This document shows, piece by piece, positions 57,401 to 60,740 of a stretch of DNA of 64,000 bases. Under the pieces are notes generated by a model that had not been told where the DNA came from, searched no databases, and saw only the letters and a list, made by a program, of their open reading frames with translations. The stretch is from Sabellastarte sp. h YS-2021 (taxonomy: Eukaryota; Annelida; Polychaeta; Sabellida; Sabellidae): the NCBI GenBank assembly GCA_964017235.1, contig OZ024928.1:2356001-2420000 (forward strand), in the 5' to 3' direction. A program made the translations under genes and the position numbers. Each line of letters starts with the position of its first letter. Position 1 is the first letter of the stretch.

Positions 57401-59049
57401 CTGACCAATGAAATTGCAGGATACAAATTGCTATGGGAAACCCCAGAATGTGCTAAGTTGTACACAGAGAAAACAGATTTAAGGTAACCTTCCACTTTCC
57501 TGGGGTGGGGGACTGACAGGCGTGATGCCTAGACACCACTATTGACAGTCCCCCCCACCCCAGGAAAGGAAACACACATCTGAGGAAATTTAATTTATTT
57601 ATAATACATTCAAATTTATTATTACAATGCTATTACAATTACTATGCAGGACTACTAAGACTATTTACAGACCATTGTTTCATATAAGTATACACTTTAA
57701 TAAATATTTTCAGCAAAAACGTTAGCATATAGAATGTTTATAAACTGTTTTTAAATTTTACAGTGTAAATATTTACTTGGAAACATTTAGTAACCCAAAA
57801 GATAGGATTTAAATAGCTTTTAAAGATATTTTGTAAACTTCTACACCATTTTAAAGCCTTTTTAATGTTTACTGTTTACAAACAATCTATAAGCATGTCA
57901 GGCTTACATATTAAGTTGCAAAAATGCAGTACTTTTTTCCCTTTAGTGAGCTGATAGTTTTCATAAATTACCTTGATATAGATTTGAACCCAAGACTACA
58001 ATCAAGTGATCAGTGGTCTTATCACCGATTATAAAAGATCATAAATGCCAGCCTCTTATTCTGTGGTTCTAATATATTCGTCGGATGAAAACCGTATAAA
58101 TACACATAACACATGCAAACCAAATTGAAATTTTGTGCTCAAAGTTGTGTCATTTTTTAACATTAACTGATTGGTAAGGGTCTGAATTTATTGTCTATTT
58201 CATATTTTGGCAATTCACATCAGGTGACAAATTACCAATAAGCCAGAGCTTTAAATCTTAAAATATGCCAAACTGTGACTGTATTAAAGATACCTTTTAA
58301 AGGGTGATATCAGCCAAACTATATAGACAACATTGCAATATAATCCAATAGAAACACTCTTTAAACTGAAAACAAATAGTGAACTAGATACTGATATCAG
58401 ACCGGAAATAGTGATCTGGTCATTTCAACTGAAACTGATCCGATAAAAAAGGAGAATCATTTGGTGTCAGATTGTATCATTTTTTCATAACATATAATAT
58501 TAAAACTTACCACATTACATATACAAAAAATATGTCATGCTTGATGATGACAATATAATAAGAGTAGATAGCCATTTACAAGTGAATAGTCAAGTTTACG
58601 GTAATACATCAGCACGGGTAGCTTCACAAAAAATGTCTCCCTTTCAGCCTTGAGTGGATAACATAGACAATGAGTTTCATATGAAGTATCAAACTACAGT
58701 ATCTTAAATACAGTGTTTATGTGAGAAAACATTTGAAAAAAGAAGCTACAATTAATTAACTTAGTTTATTCAATGTAATATAATTTAACAAAACATCGAC
58801 CACTAGAAACCATAATTTGGCATACACCATAAATTGGCATATGAATATAGCACTCAGCAAGAATAACATCTGATCAATCAGATTTGTAAAAACAAAAAAT
58901 ATATATATATTTTTAAAGGTGGCTCCTTTTTTACAAAATTGAAAATATATAAAAAATCAGACATATTATAAAATACAAAATAAACATTCAGTACCTCCGT
59001 AACATTGGCTTAATATCCCCAATAAAATAAAAACCATAAAACCGGCCAT
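339..59049 (-). CDS. Signal peptide, (LU, chitin-binding type 2) x2, 13 EGF repeats, transmembrane helix: single-pass membrane protein, 24 exons
   Basis: Joining the 24 exons listed separately gives 2784 coding bases and 927 residues with no internal stop. Order: signal peptide 1-18, LU 19-107, CBM14 108-174, LU 175-270, CBM14 271-339, EGF 340-840, juxtamembrane and helix 841-888, basic tail (Arg-Lys-Arg-Asp-Lys-Lys) 889-927. Every junction has GT donor and AG acceptor (minus strand) and phases fit throughout: 1 before each CBM14 and EGF exon, 0 inside the LU domains. Predicted location is the plasma membrane with the cysteine-rich part outside. LU and EGF domains usually bind proteins and CBM14 usually binds chitin, so a matrix-contact or adhesion receptor is plausible, but function is inference. 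Transposons fill the introns without touching the exons. The model lacks transcript support; non-coding 5' exons, the true TSS and the poly(A) site are unknown. Confidence 0.85.
664..1254. mobile_element. MITE family M1, copy 1 (diverged)
   Basis: About 590 bases, homologous along its length to 63022-63566. Ends are imperfect inverted repeats rich in GACTTAAGTC and GACTTAG motifs (AAGACCAAAGTCTTAGATTT near the right end). No transposase. An 81-residue open frame inside is not a gene. Lies in the last intron. Confidence 0.75.
1255..3038. other. Intron 23 remainder
   Basis: No gene. At about 1620-1700 a tRNA-like stretch (CAGTGGTGCAA, then GGGTTTGATTACC) could be a worn SINE head; otherwise nothing recognised. 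Confidence 0.4.
3039..3158 (-). CDS. Exon 23: juxtamembrane linker and most of the transmembrane helix
   Basis: Phase 1 to 1, 120 bases, acceptor TTGCAG, donor GTAAGA. A polar linker ([17 protein letters not shown]) leads into [16 protein letters not shown], then Ser-Asp-Cys-Phe before the junction. A weaker in-frame GT lies 15 bases upstream (exon end 3054); using it would drop the polar residues from the helix. Confidence 0.8.
3159..3655. other. Intron 22 proximal part
   Basis: No coding or repeat structure recognised. Confidence 0.4.
3660..6070 (+). mobile_element. LINE A: degenerate APE-type non-LTR retrotransposon (Jockey superfamily, CR1/L2/Rex1-like)
   Basis: Endonuclease pieces: NAQSARNK and LTETW (3831-4145), then GDFNIH and HTLDLVITR (4212-4457) and SDH. 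The endonuclease end runs almost straight into the RT start near 4590, so the linker between them is deleted. RT pieces at 4494-5165 include [32 protein letters not shown] and YADD (Y-A-D-D-F). The C-terminal part continues at 5191-5403 and 5388-5971 in shifted frames. The 3' end is an ATT-repeat tail near 6055-6067, as in CR1/L2-like elements. Multiple frameshifts, the deletion and the lost 5' part show it is dead. It lies in intron 22 opposite to the host gene. Confidence 0.85.
6071..6736. other. Intron 22 sequence between LINE A and EGF13
   Basis: Nothing recognised on either strand. Confidence 0.4.
6737..6862 (-). CDS. Exon 22: EGF domain 13 (membrane-proximal)
   Basis: Phase 1 to 1, 126 bases, acceptor TAAAG, donor [25 protein letters not shown]..., last EGF before the membrane. 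Confidence 0.88.
6975..7627. mobile_element. MITE with 17-base terminal inverted repeats
   Basis: Left end ATGCCCCTGTTCCACCA and right end TGGTGGAACAGGAGCAT are inverted repeats with one mismatch. The interior repeats AGTCCCAGGAGGCC-like motifs on both strands and has no transposase. About 650 bases. Two apparent open frames inside (7010-7201, 7165-7506) follow from the palindromic composition. Confidence 0.75.
7628..8237. other. Intron 21 remainder
   Basis: No gene or clear repeat. Overlapping short open frames on both strands are not supported by codon structure. Confidence 0.4.
8238..8366 (-). CDS. Exon 21: EGF domain 12
   Basis: Phase 1 to 1, 129 bases, acceptor TTTTAG, donor [29 protein letters not shown]...SRC, then Glu-Asp-Val-Leu. 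Confidence 0.88.
   Translation of the reverse strand: MIHPEVDATPIHVKMAELAMTLVIRIHVSVHPGIQAQDVKTS
8396..8626 (-). mobile_element. tRNA-derived SINE, family S-I, copy with target duplication
   Basis: The 11-base duplication CATAAATTAAT at 8385-8395 and 8627-8637 bounds it exactly. Read on the minus strand it starts with a tRNA-like head (TGGCGCAGTGGTAACAC as A box, GGTTCAACCCC-like B box) and ends with GACGTAAAACCCC and an AAATAAATAA tail. Homologous copies lie at 28148, 31190, 37478, 60741 and probably 17553. Confidence 0.85.
8825..9465 (+). mobile_element. C-terminal fragment of an L1-type LINE (reverse-transcriptase zinc-binding region)
   Basis: Translation contains [20 protein letters not shown] followed by FW, the CxxC...H...C zinc-binding motif (zf-RVT) found after the RT domain in L1/Tx1-type elements. 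Preceded by [14 protein letters not shown]. The frame changes near 9232-9260. 5'-truncated; no catalytic domain remains. It shows that an L1-type lineage, whose relatives can copy poly(A) RNAs, has been active in this genome. Confidence 0.7.
9480..10918. other. Intron 20 remainder
   Basis: No gene identified. The last 60 bases before EGF11 (10861-10918) are homologous to the corresponding flank of EGF10 (12470-12506), marking an exon-plus-intron duplication. Confidence 0.4.
10919..11032 (-). CDS. Exon 20: EGF domain 11
   Basis: Phase 1 to 1, 114 bases, donor [18 protein letters not shown]...[12 protein letters not shown]. Confidence 0.9.
11465..11806 (+). mobile_element. LINE 3' end fragment (CR1/L2-like)
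   Basis: The frame 11526-11648 reads [13 protein letters not shown]... [13 protein letters not shown] stop, the typical C-terminus of these elements (compare [18 protein letters not shown] and LINE B APKLWND). The 3' end has GGAGATTAAGCACCTGG and a (GATT)n tail at 11783-11806. 5'-truncated. Confidence 0.8.
11807..12506. other. Intron 19 remainder
   Basis: Nothing recognised apart from the duplicated EGF flank at its right edge. Confidence 0.35.
12507..12629 (-). CDS. Exon 19: EGF domain 10
   Basis: Phase 1 to 1, 123 bases, donor [18 protein letters not shown]...[12 protein letters not shown]. Sister of EGF11 in both exon and flanking intron. Confidence 0.9.
12790..12950 (-). mobile_element. 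tRNA-derived SINE, family S-II, partial copy
   Basis: The minus strand carries GGCCAAGTGGGTAACA (A box-like) and GGGTTCAATTTC (B box-like), then a GACCACTTAAA block shared with the copies at 15559 and 39299. Confidence 0.5.
12951..13897. other. Intron 18 remainder
   Basis: No gene, repeat or RNA structure recognised. Confidence 0.35.
13898..14014 (-). CDS. Exon 18: calcium-binding-type EGF domain 9
   Basis: Phase 1 to 1, 117 bases. Starts ETDEC, then [12 protein letters not shown]; ends NNCQT like EGF10 and EGF11. It is intermediate between the two groups. Confidence 0.9.
14015..15357. other. Intron 17
   Basis: About 1.3 kb without a recognised gene or repeat. An open frame at 14322-14669 has no recognisable domain. 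Confidence 0.35.
15358..15468 (-). CDS. Exon 17: calcium-binding-type EGF domain 8
   Basis: Phase 1 to 1, 111 bases, donor GTGAGA. EGF5 subtype (CDNGGNC...[12 protein letters not shown]). Confidence 0.9.
15559..15869 (+). mobile_element. tRNA-derived SINE, family S-II
   Basis: About 310 bases, homologous to 39299-39625 along the whole length: tRNA-like head, GACCACTTAAA-type block, GTCATTGGGTCCTGT, AATGGTCATC, TTTTCAGTTAG, ending CTGAGTATAAAT. Confidence 0.65.
15925..16690 (+). mobile_element. Degenerate LINE reverse-transcriptase fragment
   Basis: Reading across frameshifts gives [35 protein letters not shown] and a KDLRRLR block, the palm YADD box and downstream motifs of CR1/L2-like RT. 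Ends near ATTAAGCACTTTGA. The frames are broken. Confidence 0.65.
16700..17030 (-). repeat. Dispersed repeat R1, copy 1
   Basis: Minus-strand sequence is homologous to 42240-42400 plus strand, including the region translating as [14 protein letters not shown] here and [14 protein letters not shown] there. No known domain recognised. Confidence 0.5.
17553..17752 (-). mobile_element. tRNA-derived SINE, family S-I, diverged copy
   Basis: Shares with 8396-8626 the blocks TTTTAACGTC, GGAAACCAGTAC, TGTAAACTGC and GGAGGCGAGT in the same order. Worn, with no clean target duplication. Confidence 0.6.
17784..17894 (-). CDS. Exon 16: calcium-binding-type EGF domain 7
   Basis: Phase 1 to 1, 111 bases, same subtype as EGF6 ([12 protein letters not shown]). 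A SINE copy ends about 30 bases past its donor. Confidence 0.9.
17895..19193. other. Intron 15 (EGF6 to EGF7)
   Basis: No gene. 18300-18370 (GTTAAAACATTGACAATGCAGAAAA...) resembles the introns around 28040 and 28900, so it belongs to the duplicated EGF units. 18980-19110 resembles 27410-27520. Confidence 0.6.
19194..19304 (-). CDS. Exon 15: calcium-binding-type EGF domain 6
   Basis: Phase 1 to 1, 111 bases. EGF2/3/4/7 subtype ([12 protein letters not shown]). Its flanking intron resembles that of EGF5. The 8.3 kb intron separating it from EGF5 holds the LINE cluster. Confidence 0.9.
20257..21579 (-). pseudogene. LINE B reverse-transcriptase open frame (440 residues)
   Basis: Encodes fingers, palm ([16 protein letters not shown]) and the start of the thumb/C-terminal region of an APE-type LINE. 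The catalytic palm looks intact. Upstream continuity with the endonuclease half is lost through the tandem duplication and a frameshift. Confidence 0.85.
21523..22036. repeat. Tandem duplication of 256 bases inside LINE B
   Basis: 21523-21778 and 21781-22036 match almost perfectly; I see two substitutions (CTCATC/CTTATC and GGAACAG/GGAAGAG). The duplication is therefore younger than the LINE insertion. Confidence 0.92.
21878..23350 (-). pseudogene. LINE B endonuclease open frame (490 residues)
   Basis: Apurinic-type endonuclease with N-terminal hydrophobic leader and 2A-like motif, ending prematurely at ...KISKIMG stop inside the duplicated segment. The next frame continues [14 protein letters not shown] into the RT half. 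Confidence 0.85.
23755..25550 (-). mobile_element. LINE C: 5'-truncated relative of LINE D
   Basis: Minus-strand frames 24999-25202, 24396-24773, 24349-24546 and 24010-24318 match LINE D in order: [37 protein letters not shown] and LRARDLYRI-type blocks. The YADD box reads VADD and the frames are broken, so the element is dead. Confidence 0.8.
25556..26310 (-). mobile_element. LINE E: remnant of a LINE B-like reverse transcriptase
   Basis: 26003-26281 reads [12 protein letters not shown]...[12 protein letters not shown]...[10 protein letters not shown]; 25558-25785 reads [19 protein letters not shown]. Both match LINE B in order, but the YADD region between them is missing. LINE C begins exactly where this remnant stops. 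Confidence 0.75.
26617..27171. mobile_element. MITE, TA target site, TTCGCG-rich
   Basis: 555 bases bounded by TA dinucleotides (26615-26616, 27172-27173). Terminal inverted repeats begin CTGTATAAGTGGTTATTTTC on the left; the right end is the complement of CTGTATAAGTGG. Subterminal GCGAAAAT/TTCGCG repeats. No transposase. TA target sites suggest Tc1/mariner-type mobilisation. Confidence 0.8.
27596..27706 (-). CDS. Exon 14: calcium-binding-type EGF domain 5
   Basis: Phase 1 to 1, 111 bases. Belongs to a second subtype (CDNGGNC, ...[12 protein letters not shown]) shared with EGF8. Lacks the O-fucose Ser/Thr before the third cysteine. Confidence 0.9.
28148..28367 (-). mobile_element. tRNA-derived SINE, S-I related, variant head, with target duplication
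   Basis: GCATTGGCATA at 28137-28147 and 28368-28378 flanks it exactly. The minus-strand head reads GGTGTAGCGGTTAGAG (A box) and GTTCAAATCTCGGG (B box), a better tRNA match than the other copies. The distal half shares the GGAAACCAGT and ACTGTAAAC blocks with S-I. It sits at the boundary of a duplicated EGF unit. Confidence 0.8.
28428..28538 (-). CDS. Exon 13: calcium-binding-type EGF domain 4
   Basis: Phase 1 to 1, 111 bases. Like EGF2, but with CNPNPCNN at the first two cysteines. A SINE has inserted just past its downstream flank (28148-28367). Confidence 0.9.
29050..29160 (-). CDS. Exon 12: calcium-binding-type EGF domain 3
   Basis: Phase 1 to 1, 111 bases. Nearly identical to EGF2; the visible protein difference is Val-Val for Ala-Asp after the fifth cysteine. 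Confidence 0.9.
29455..29565 (-). CDS. Exon 11: calcium-binding-type EGF domain 2
   Basis: Phase 1 to 1, 111 bases. Starts ETDEC and carries the C-x-D-x4-Y-x-C-x-C hydroxylation motif. It sits in a tandemly duplicated exon-plus-intron unit. Confidence 0.9.
30034..31185. other. Intron 10, unassigned part
   Basis: AT-rich sequence without recognised coding content; open frames at 30123-30347 and 30663-30887 have no supporting features. Confidence 0.35.
31190..31370 (-). mobile_element. tRNA-derived SINE, family S-I, truncated copy
   Basis: Shares GGAAACCAGTATATGCAGTT, GGTTCTGTACTGTAAACTGC, AAGCAACTACCAACTTT and GAGGCGAG with 8396-8626. The AAATAAA end is missing. Confidence 0.7.
31940..32540 (+). 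mobile_element. Degenerate LINE 3' region
   Basis: Across frameshifts the plus strand reads [22 protein letters not shown], later [14 protein letters not shown], the conserved C-terminal blocks of CR1/L2-like RT. Ends in an ATT-repeat run near 32515-32535. Confidence 0.65.
32541..33634. other. Intron 10, part next to EGF1
   Basis: No gene or repeat recognised. Overlapping open frames on both strands at 33264-33545 are mirror shadows. Confidence 0.35.
33635..33751 (-). CDS. Exon 10: EGF domain 1
   Basis: Phase 1 to 1, 117 bases, donor GTGAGT. Six-cysteine EGF (CDNNPC...[12 protein letters not shown]...GTIC). Lacks the Asp-x-Asp-Glu calcium-binding start seen in EGF2-9. Confidence 0.88.
33752..35007. 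other. Intron 9
   Basis: AT-rich, with short ATT repeats near 34945-34975; nothing else recognised. Confidence 0.35.
35008..35214 (-). CDS. Exon 9: chitin-binding type-2 domain 2
   Basis: Phase 1 to 1, 207 bases. Cysteine spacing is C-x13-C-x5-C-x9-C-x17-C-x6-C. The fourth-to-fifth loop is longer than in domain 1 and the last shorter. The same two extra cysteines (SCxxxC and QSC) are present. The Asp-Ala-Tyr block precedes the third core cysteine. Diverged but clearly paralogous to exon 5. Confidence 0.75.
35215..37014. other. Intron 8
   Basis: Holds a 44-base tandem duplication (36289-36376); otherwise nothing recognised. Confidence 0.4.
36289..36376. repeat. 44-base tandem duplication
   Basis: Two adjacent copies of GGGTAAAATTTATAATTCTG...AGCTGGCAATG, identical as far as I can read. 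Confidence 0.9.
37015..37105 (-). CDS. Exon 8: LU domain 2, C-terminal part
   Basis: Phase 0 to 1, acceptor TTTCAG, donor GTAAGT. Encodes ...[11 protein letters not shown], the second copy of the LU closing signature. Confidence 0.87.
37478..37676 (+). mobile_element. tRNA-derived SINE, family S-I, sense copy
   Basis: Read 5' to 3': CAATGGTAGCACAGTGGTAA (A box region), GGTTCAAACCC (B box, 37530-37540), TACAGTATAGAACC, then GACGTTAAAACCCAAATGAATAAATC at the 3' end. It sets the orientation of the family. Confidence 0.8.
38341..38400. repeat. Poly(C) followed by (AC)n microsatellite
   Basis: A run of about 14 C, then about 12 AC units and CCCACACACCCC. A second C-rich run lies at 38532-38560 and a T/G-rich run at 39055-39095. 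Confidence 0.95.
38679..38780 (-). CDS. Exon 7: LU domain 2, middle part
   Basis: Phase 0 to 0, 34 codons, donor GTAAGT. Begins Gly-Gly-Cys-Gln-Thr as exon 3 does and carries the equivalent cysteines. It is five codons longer, ending Ser-Glu-Ala-Thr-Asn-Ser. Confidence 0.85.
39299..39625 (+). mobile_element. tRNA-derived SINE, family S-II
   Basis: Head CTAGCCTAGTGGGCAACACA (A box) and GAGTTCAAATCC (B box), then the GACCACTTAAAATGGCAGTC block, ending CTGAGTATAAATAA. Homologous to 15559-15869. It ends about 20 bases before exon 6 on the downstream side. Confidence 0.75.
39646..39740 (-). CDS. Exon 6: LU domain 2, first part
   Basis: Phase 1 to 0, acceptor TTTCAG, donor GTAAAC. Encodes FKCWTCSS..., matching exon 2 at all cysteines and at the closing Asp-Thr. 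Confidence 0.85.
40104..41080. mobile_element. Foldback (long terminal inverted repeat) element built of short palindromes
   Basis: Left arm 40104-40237 and right arm about 40915-41080 are inverted copies, starting TGTTACAGTAAATATG and ending with its complement. Each arm holds several copies of the perfect palindrome AGTAAATACGCGTATTTACT or variants. Flanks TGTATA and TGTACA may be a degraded target duplication. No coding sequence. Confidence 0.8.
41081..41600. other. Intron 5, part next to exon 5
   Basis: Nothing recognised. Confidence 0.35.
41601..41801 (-). CDS. Exon 5: chitin-binding type-2 (peritrophin-A, CBM14) domain 1
   Basis: Phase 1 to 1, 201 bases. The six core cysteines have spacing C-x13-C-x5-C-x9-C-x12-C-x8-C, which is classic peritrophin-A, with the aromatic Y-x-x-C and the G-L-V-W-N-D block before the fifth cysteine. 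Two additional cysteines (ECxxxC and HSC) are present and recur in the second domain. Chitin binding is expected from the family but untested. Confidence 0.85.
42240..42500 (+). repeat. Dispersed repeat R1, copy 2
   Basis: Homologous to the minus strand of 16700-17030. Upstream, CCCCTTTCACACTACAGGTCGTA (42073 onward) looks like a transposon end. No known domain. Confidence 0.45.
42501..44059. other. Intron 4 remainder with a GTA-rich microsatellite
   Basis: 43900-44050 is an imperfect TAG/GTA trinucleotide array ending about 10 bases from the exon 4 donor. The rest is unassigned. Confidence 0.6.
44060..44147 (-). CDS. Exon 4: LU domain 1, C-terminal part with the CCxxDxCN signature
   Basis: Phase 0 to 1, donor GTGAGG. 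Encodes ...[11 protein letters not shown], the closing signature of Ly6/uPAR (three-finger) domains. Domain 1 has 12 cysteines in total, more than the usual 8-10. A GTA-rich microsatellite lies immediately downstream of the donor. Confidence 0.88.
44640..44963 (+). pseudogene. Harbinger transposase, N-terminal fragment
   Basis: Translates in part as [20 protein letters not shown], then [15 protein letters not shown], closely following the conserved LAITLRxLATGxxY...V region of PIF/Harbinger (DDE_4) transposases. It ends NVPHTVGA stop just where the family has GAxDGKH, the first catalytic Asp. Internal stops and a deletion show decay. Confidence 0.8.
45102..46433 (+). pseudogene. LINE D N-terminal and endonuclease frame (last 38 codons belong to an insertion)
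   Basis: Residues 1-137 are a hydrophobic leader, 138-145 the 2A-like motif, about 148-370 the endonuclease with GDVNIH, HTIDLV and SDH intact. Native coding sequence ends at 46318; the rest is read-through into the poly(A) insertion. Confidence 0.85.
46319..46704 (+). mobile_element. Poly(A)-tailed insertion (probable processed RNA copy) inside LINE D
   Basis: The duplication AATTCTGATGC occurs at 46308-46318 and 46694-46704, and the insert ends in about 18 A following AGAAATAAAA. Removing it rejoins the LINE frame (...NNSDA to LYSQYHSTL). It has no tRNA-like promoter, so it looks like a 5'-truncated copy of a polyadenylated transcript. The possible coding tail ([14 protein letters not shown]... 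stop at 46431-46433) is not recognised. Confidence 0.8.
46705..47395 (+). pseudogene. LINE D linker between endonuclease and RT
   Basis: Continues the native frame after the insertion: [48 protein letters not shown], then a stop at the start of the RT domain. Confidence 0.85.
47474..48784 (+). pseudogene. LINE D reverse-transcriptase frame (436 residues)
   Basis: Contains [89 protein letters not shown] and the C-terminal [10 protein letters not shown]. The catalytic YADD is intact. A frame break separates it from the linker. Confidence 0.9.
48949..49440 (+). pseudogene. Harbinger transposase, C-terminal fragment
   Basis: Reads [32 protein letters not shown] (second catalytic Asp), [19 protein letters not shown] (catalytic Glu region) and [12 protein letters not shown]. 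Clear PIF/Harbinger DDE_4 signatures, with at least two internal stops. It is continuous with 44640-44963 once LINE D is removed. Confidence 0.85.
49441..50332. other. Harbinger interior or intron 3, unassigned
   Basis: T-rich, no domain recognised; 49837-50205 is an open frame without recognisable motifs. Confidence 0.35.
50333..51240 (-). pseudogene. Possible second Harbinger protein (MADF/BESS-like), broken
   Basis: The proximal part, in a frame other than the longest open one, reads [13 protein letters not shown], then an acidic Glu/Gln-rich linker ending [14 protein letters not shown]. The distal part (50333-50611) reads [20 protein letters not shown], then [13 protein letters not shown] and a Q/P-rich end, reminiscent of a BESS-type tail. 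The 152-residue basic frame at 50695-51153 is a shadow of the acidic one. Opposite orientation downstream of the transposase fits the two-gene layout of Harbinger elements. Frameshifted and not functional. Confidence 0.4.
51241..52730. other. Intron 3 sequence, mostly unassigned
   Basis: 51780-51970 (ACTTAGAT- and TAAGT-rich) resembles 54950-55140 and may be a transposon end. No gene seen. Confidence 0.4.
52731..53690 (+). mobile_element. Second, internally deleted Harbinger-like copy
   Basis: 52800-52960 matches 44470-44600 (AAGATGTAGCACATCCCA, GACTAGATGGGAGACTA, CATAACAGACAAGCT blocks). 53620-53690 matches 51215-51285 (GAAACCTACAACCGACCCTAAC). The transposase is missing between them. It ends about 100 bases downstream of exon 3. 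Confidence 0.5.
53794..53880 (-). CDS. Exon 3: LU domain 1, middle part
   Basis: Phase 0 to 0, 29 codons, acceptor CAAG, donor GTAAGT. Begins Gly-Gly-Cys-Gln-Thr and ends Ala-Cys-Gln-Ser-Glu, the same frame as exon 7. The exon lies in repeat-rich sequence, with transposon-derived pieces on both sides. Confidence 0.85.
53940..54815. mobile_element. Probable MITE with G-rich ends
   Basis: Left end GGGGCGTAGGAAGCAATTTT then GGTTGGGGGGCG; right end GCCCCCCAGTTCCGAGGCCTATG, roughly its complement. No coding sequence. It lies about 60 bases upstream of exon 3. Confidence 0.5.
54950..55140. repeat. ACTTAGAT-rich repeat, similar to 51780-51970
   Basis: Shared block GGATCTAAAGTGACATTAGC... GAAGAATACTGCCCCTG versus AGATCTAAGGTCACATTTTC... 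CAGAATAGCGTCCCTG. Perhaps Harbinger-type termini. Confidence 0.4.
55366..55457 (-). CDS. Exon 2: LU domain 1, first part
   Basis: Phase 1 to 0, acceptor TTTCAG, donor GTAAGT. Encodes the opening CWTC motif and two further cysteines, ending ...CDSGDT. It aligns with exon 6 at the same cysteines and the same phases. Confidence 0.85.
55458..56678. other. Intron 1, proximal part
   Basis: No gene or repeat recognised. Confidence 0.35.
56679..57515. mobile_element. 837-base element with C/G-rich terminal inverted repeats
   Basis: Starts CAGTCCCCCCCACCCCAGG and ends with the complement (CTTTCCTGGGGTGGGGGACTG), differing by two C. No transposase domain seen; the frame 57178-57495 is unsupported. 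No clean target duplication found. Confidence 0.65.
57546..57695. repeat. Identical 150-base copy of the left end of the 56679 element
   Basis: 57546-57695 equals 56679-56828 as far as I can read. It begins 30 bases after the first element ends and has no matching right end. Confidence 0.9.
57696..58994. other. Intron 1, distal part
   Basis: AT-rich, unassigned. Confidence 0.35.
58995..59049 (-). CDS. Exon 1: start codon and signal peptide
   Basis: Encodes 18 residues: Met-Ala-Gly, a hydrophobic core, then Ser-Gln-Cys-Tyr-Gly, a typical cleavable signal peptide. The ATG has A at -3 and G at +4, a strong initiation context. The exon ends at a GTACTG donor in phase 1, which matches exon 2. 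Confidence 0.8.
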
Positions 59050-59132
59050 GTTTTAGTTCTAAGATATTGTTGATAGCTATATCTAACCACTCAGTTTAAA
59101 AATATGTTCCAAGTTATATGACACGACATATA

Positions 59133-59138
59133 CTTATA
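59133..59138 (-). promoter_or_regulatory. Possible TATA element upstream of the signal-peptide exon
   Basis: Minus strand reads GTATAAGTATA about 85 bases before the ATG, with ATTGG (reverse of CCAAT) just upstream. The composition is AT-rich, so chance occurrence is likely. Confidence 0.2.
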
Positions 59139-59139
59139 C

Positions 59140-60740
59140 ACCAATTGTTTGGTGTTTATATGTTTGAAGATCTTATGTTACTAATTATATCTATTTCCCC
59201 AAGTGCCAAGAGTTAATATAAGTTTACCAAATATCATTCAAGGACAAAGTTAAGCCCATTGCCCGGATTCACAAATAAAGGTGTCAAATCTGAGATTATC
59301 GCTGACTTGGGAATTTTTCTTCCCTTTTGGGTGTCAACAAAGATCTTAAAAATTTACACTCAGATTAACCTTTATGATCTATTGCTCGACATATTCGATT
59401 TTATAAAGTCCTGTCCGTTTAAAAGGGGTGGGGTGGGGTGGTGAAACTGCCTCAAGTAAAAAGATGGGTTGCAAATAAAAAAGATAAACCTTAGCACCAG
59501 CTACCCACCACCAAGATTCATAAAGATCACTGTTATACCCCGGTCTCACCATTACCATGCTGCAGTCACTTGCTACAACCAAACAGACTCTTCTTTCATT
59601 TGTAGATCTTTGTGGTATCCATGGGATGTACATACAATCATTTCTATTATCAGTTGCTAATGTTGACTAGAGATGGCTCAGTACAATGTGTACATCGGGA
59701 GGTTGCCAACACAAAACTGTTGTAAAATCTCATCACAGTATTTCAGTAAAATACTCTTAATACTGACTTATACCTACTGTTGGCTATTATTATTATGCAT
59801 TATTTCCTTAAGCTGGTCCTCATCACCTCTCACTTCATCAGTTATTCCTTATTTACACCAATGAAACCTAATTCATGTATCAAATTCAACCGGTCGCAAG
59901 TTGTCCTCTTAAGCTACCTTGCTGATTAACAATATTTTTCCGGTATATCTTCAAAACTGTCCATGTACACACTTGTTCACGGTACTGCTTCCTACCACGC
60001 TGAAACAGCTACGTCATATCCTATAAAATTTTAAAACTTGGATATTAGATTTATAATAAATTGTTGGGTTAGGATTCCAGTTTCTGATTGGTGGCGTGCT
60101 AACTCATGTAATTAACATGTGCGTCATTTAAAAAAAAGAACATAGCTTAGTGGTTGTTAATTGTTTTAAAAAAATTTAATAATTGTATAATCCCATTTCA
60201 ATCTCCTGCTTGTCTTGAGGGAACTCTTGGCGAATGTGTTGTGCTGGCCACTTCATGGCTTGGAAGGATAAATTCAGCATGATTCTGTAAGATCTGCATT
60301 TTGGTAGGATTCATTTCACACGAGGATCATGTGTTCTGGAAAGCTTTTTTAAATGTTTGGGAAAAACCTAATAAAACCTTGTAATAAGAGTGCTCGGAGA
60401 ACACAGACCTCCACCAACATACCCCATAAGTAAATGGGAAAATCTGAATTTTCTGTTTTGTATCCAGACGGTGATCCAGGTTGATATCAAAACATAATGG
60501 TATCTAAGTTGCACAAAGACCCATCTTCTGGTTTGTTCAACTTCCAACTAGTAGTATTTAGGTAATCCTCCTAACGACCAAACACACAAATAGTTATGAA
60601 AATAAAACATCCTTAGCAATGTACACAATTGTGGGGTGAAGAGCTGACAGCAGGTATATATTGCACAGTTCATTAGTCAGAGTGGATTAGCCAGATATCA
60701 GATATGTTTCCAGAGGCAAGCACGAAATTGCGACCAGGAA
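59140..60740. other. Upstream flank of the EGF gene
   Basis: No gene found; a CCCC-rich stretch at 59423-59440 and AT-rich DNA. Confidence 0.35.

Noticed and set aside
56679..57695. TRIM or mini-LTR retrotransposon
   Set aside because: The 150-base direct repeats do not start TG and end CA, no primer-binding site or polypurine tract is visible, and an inverted terminus at 57495-57515 points to a DNA element instead.
59379..59660. Overlapping frames on both strands upstream of the gene
   Set aside because: Mirror frames of similar length with no domain or initiation support.
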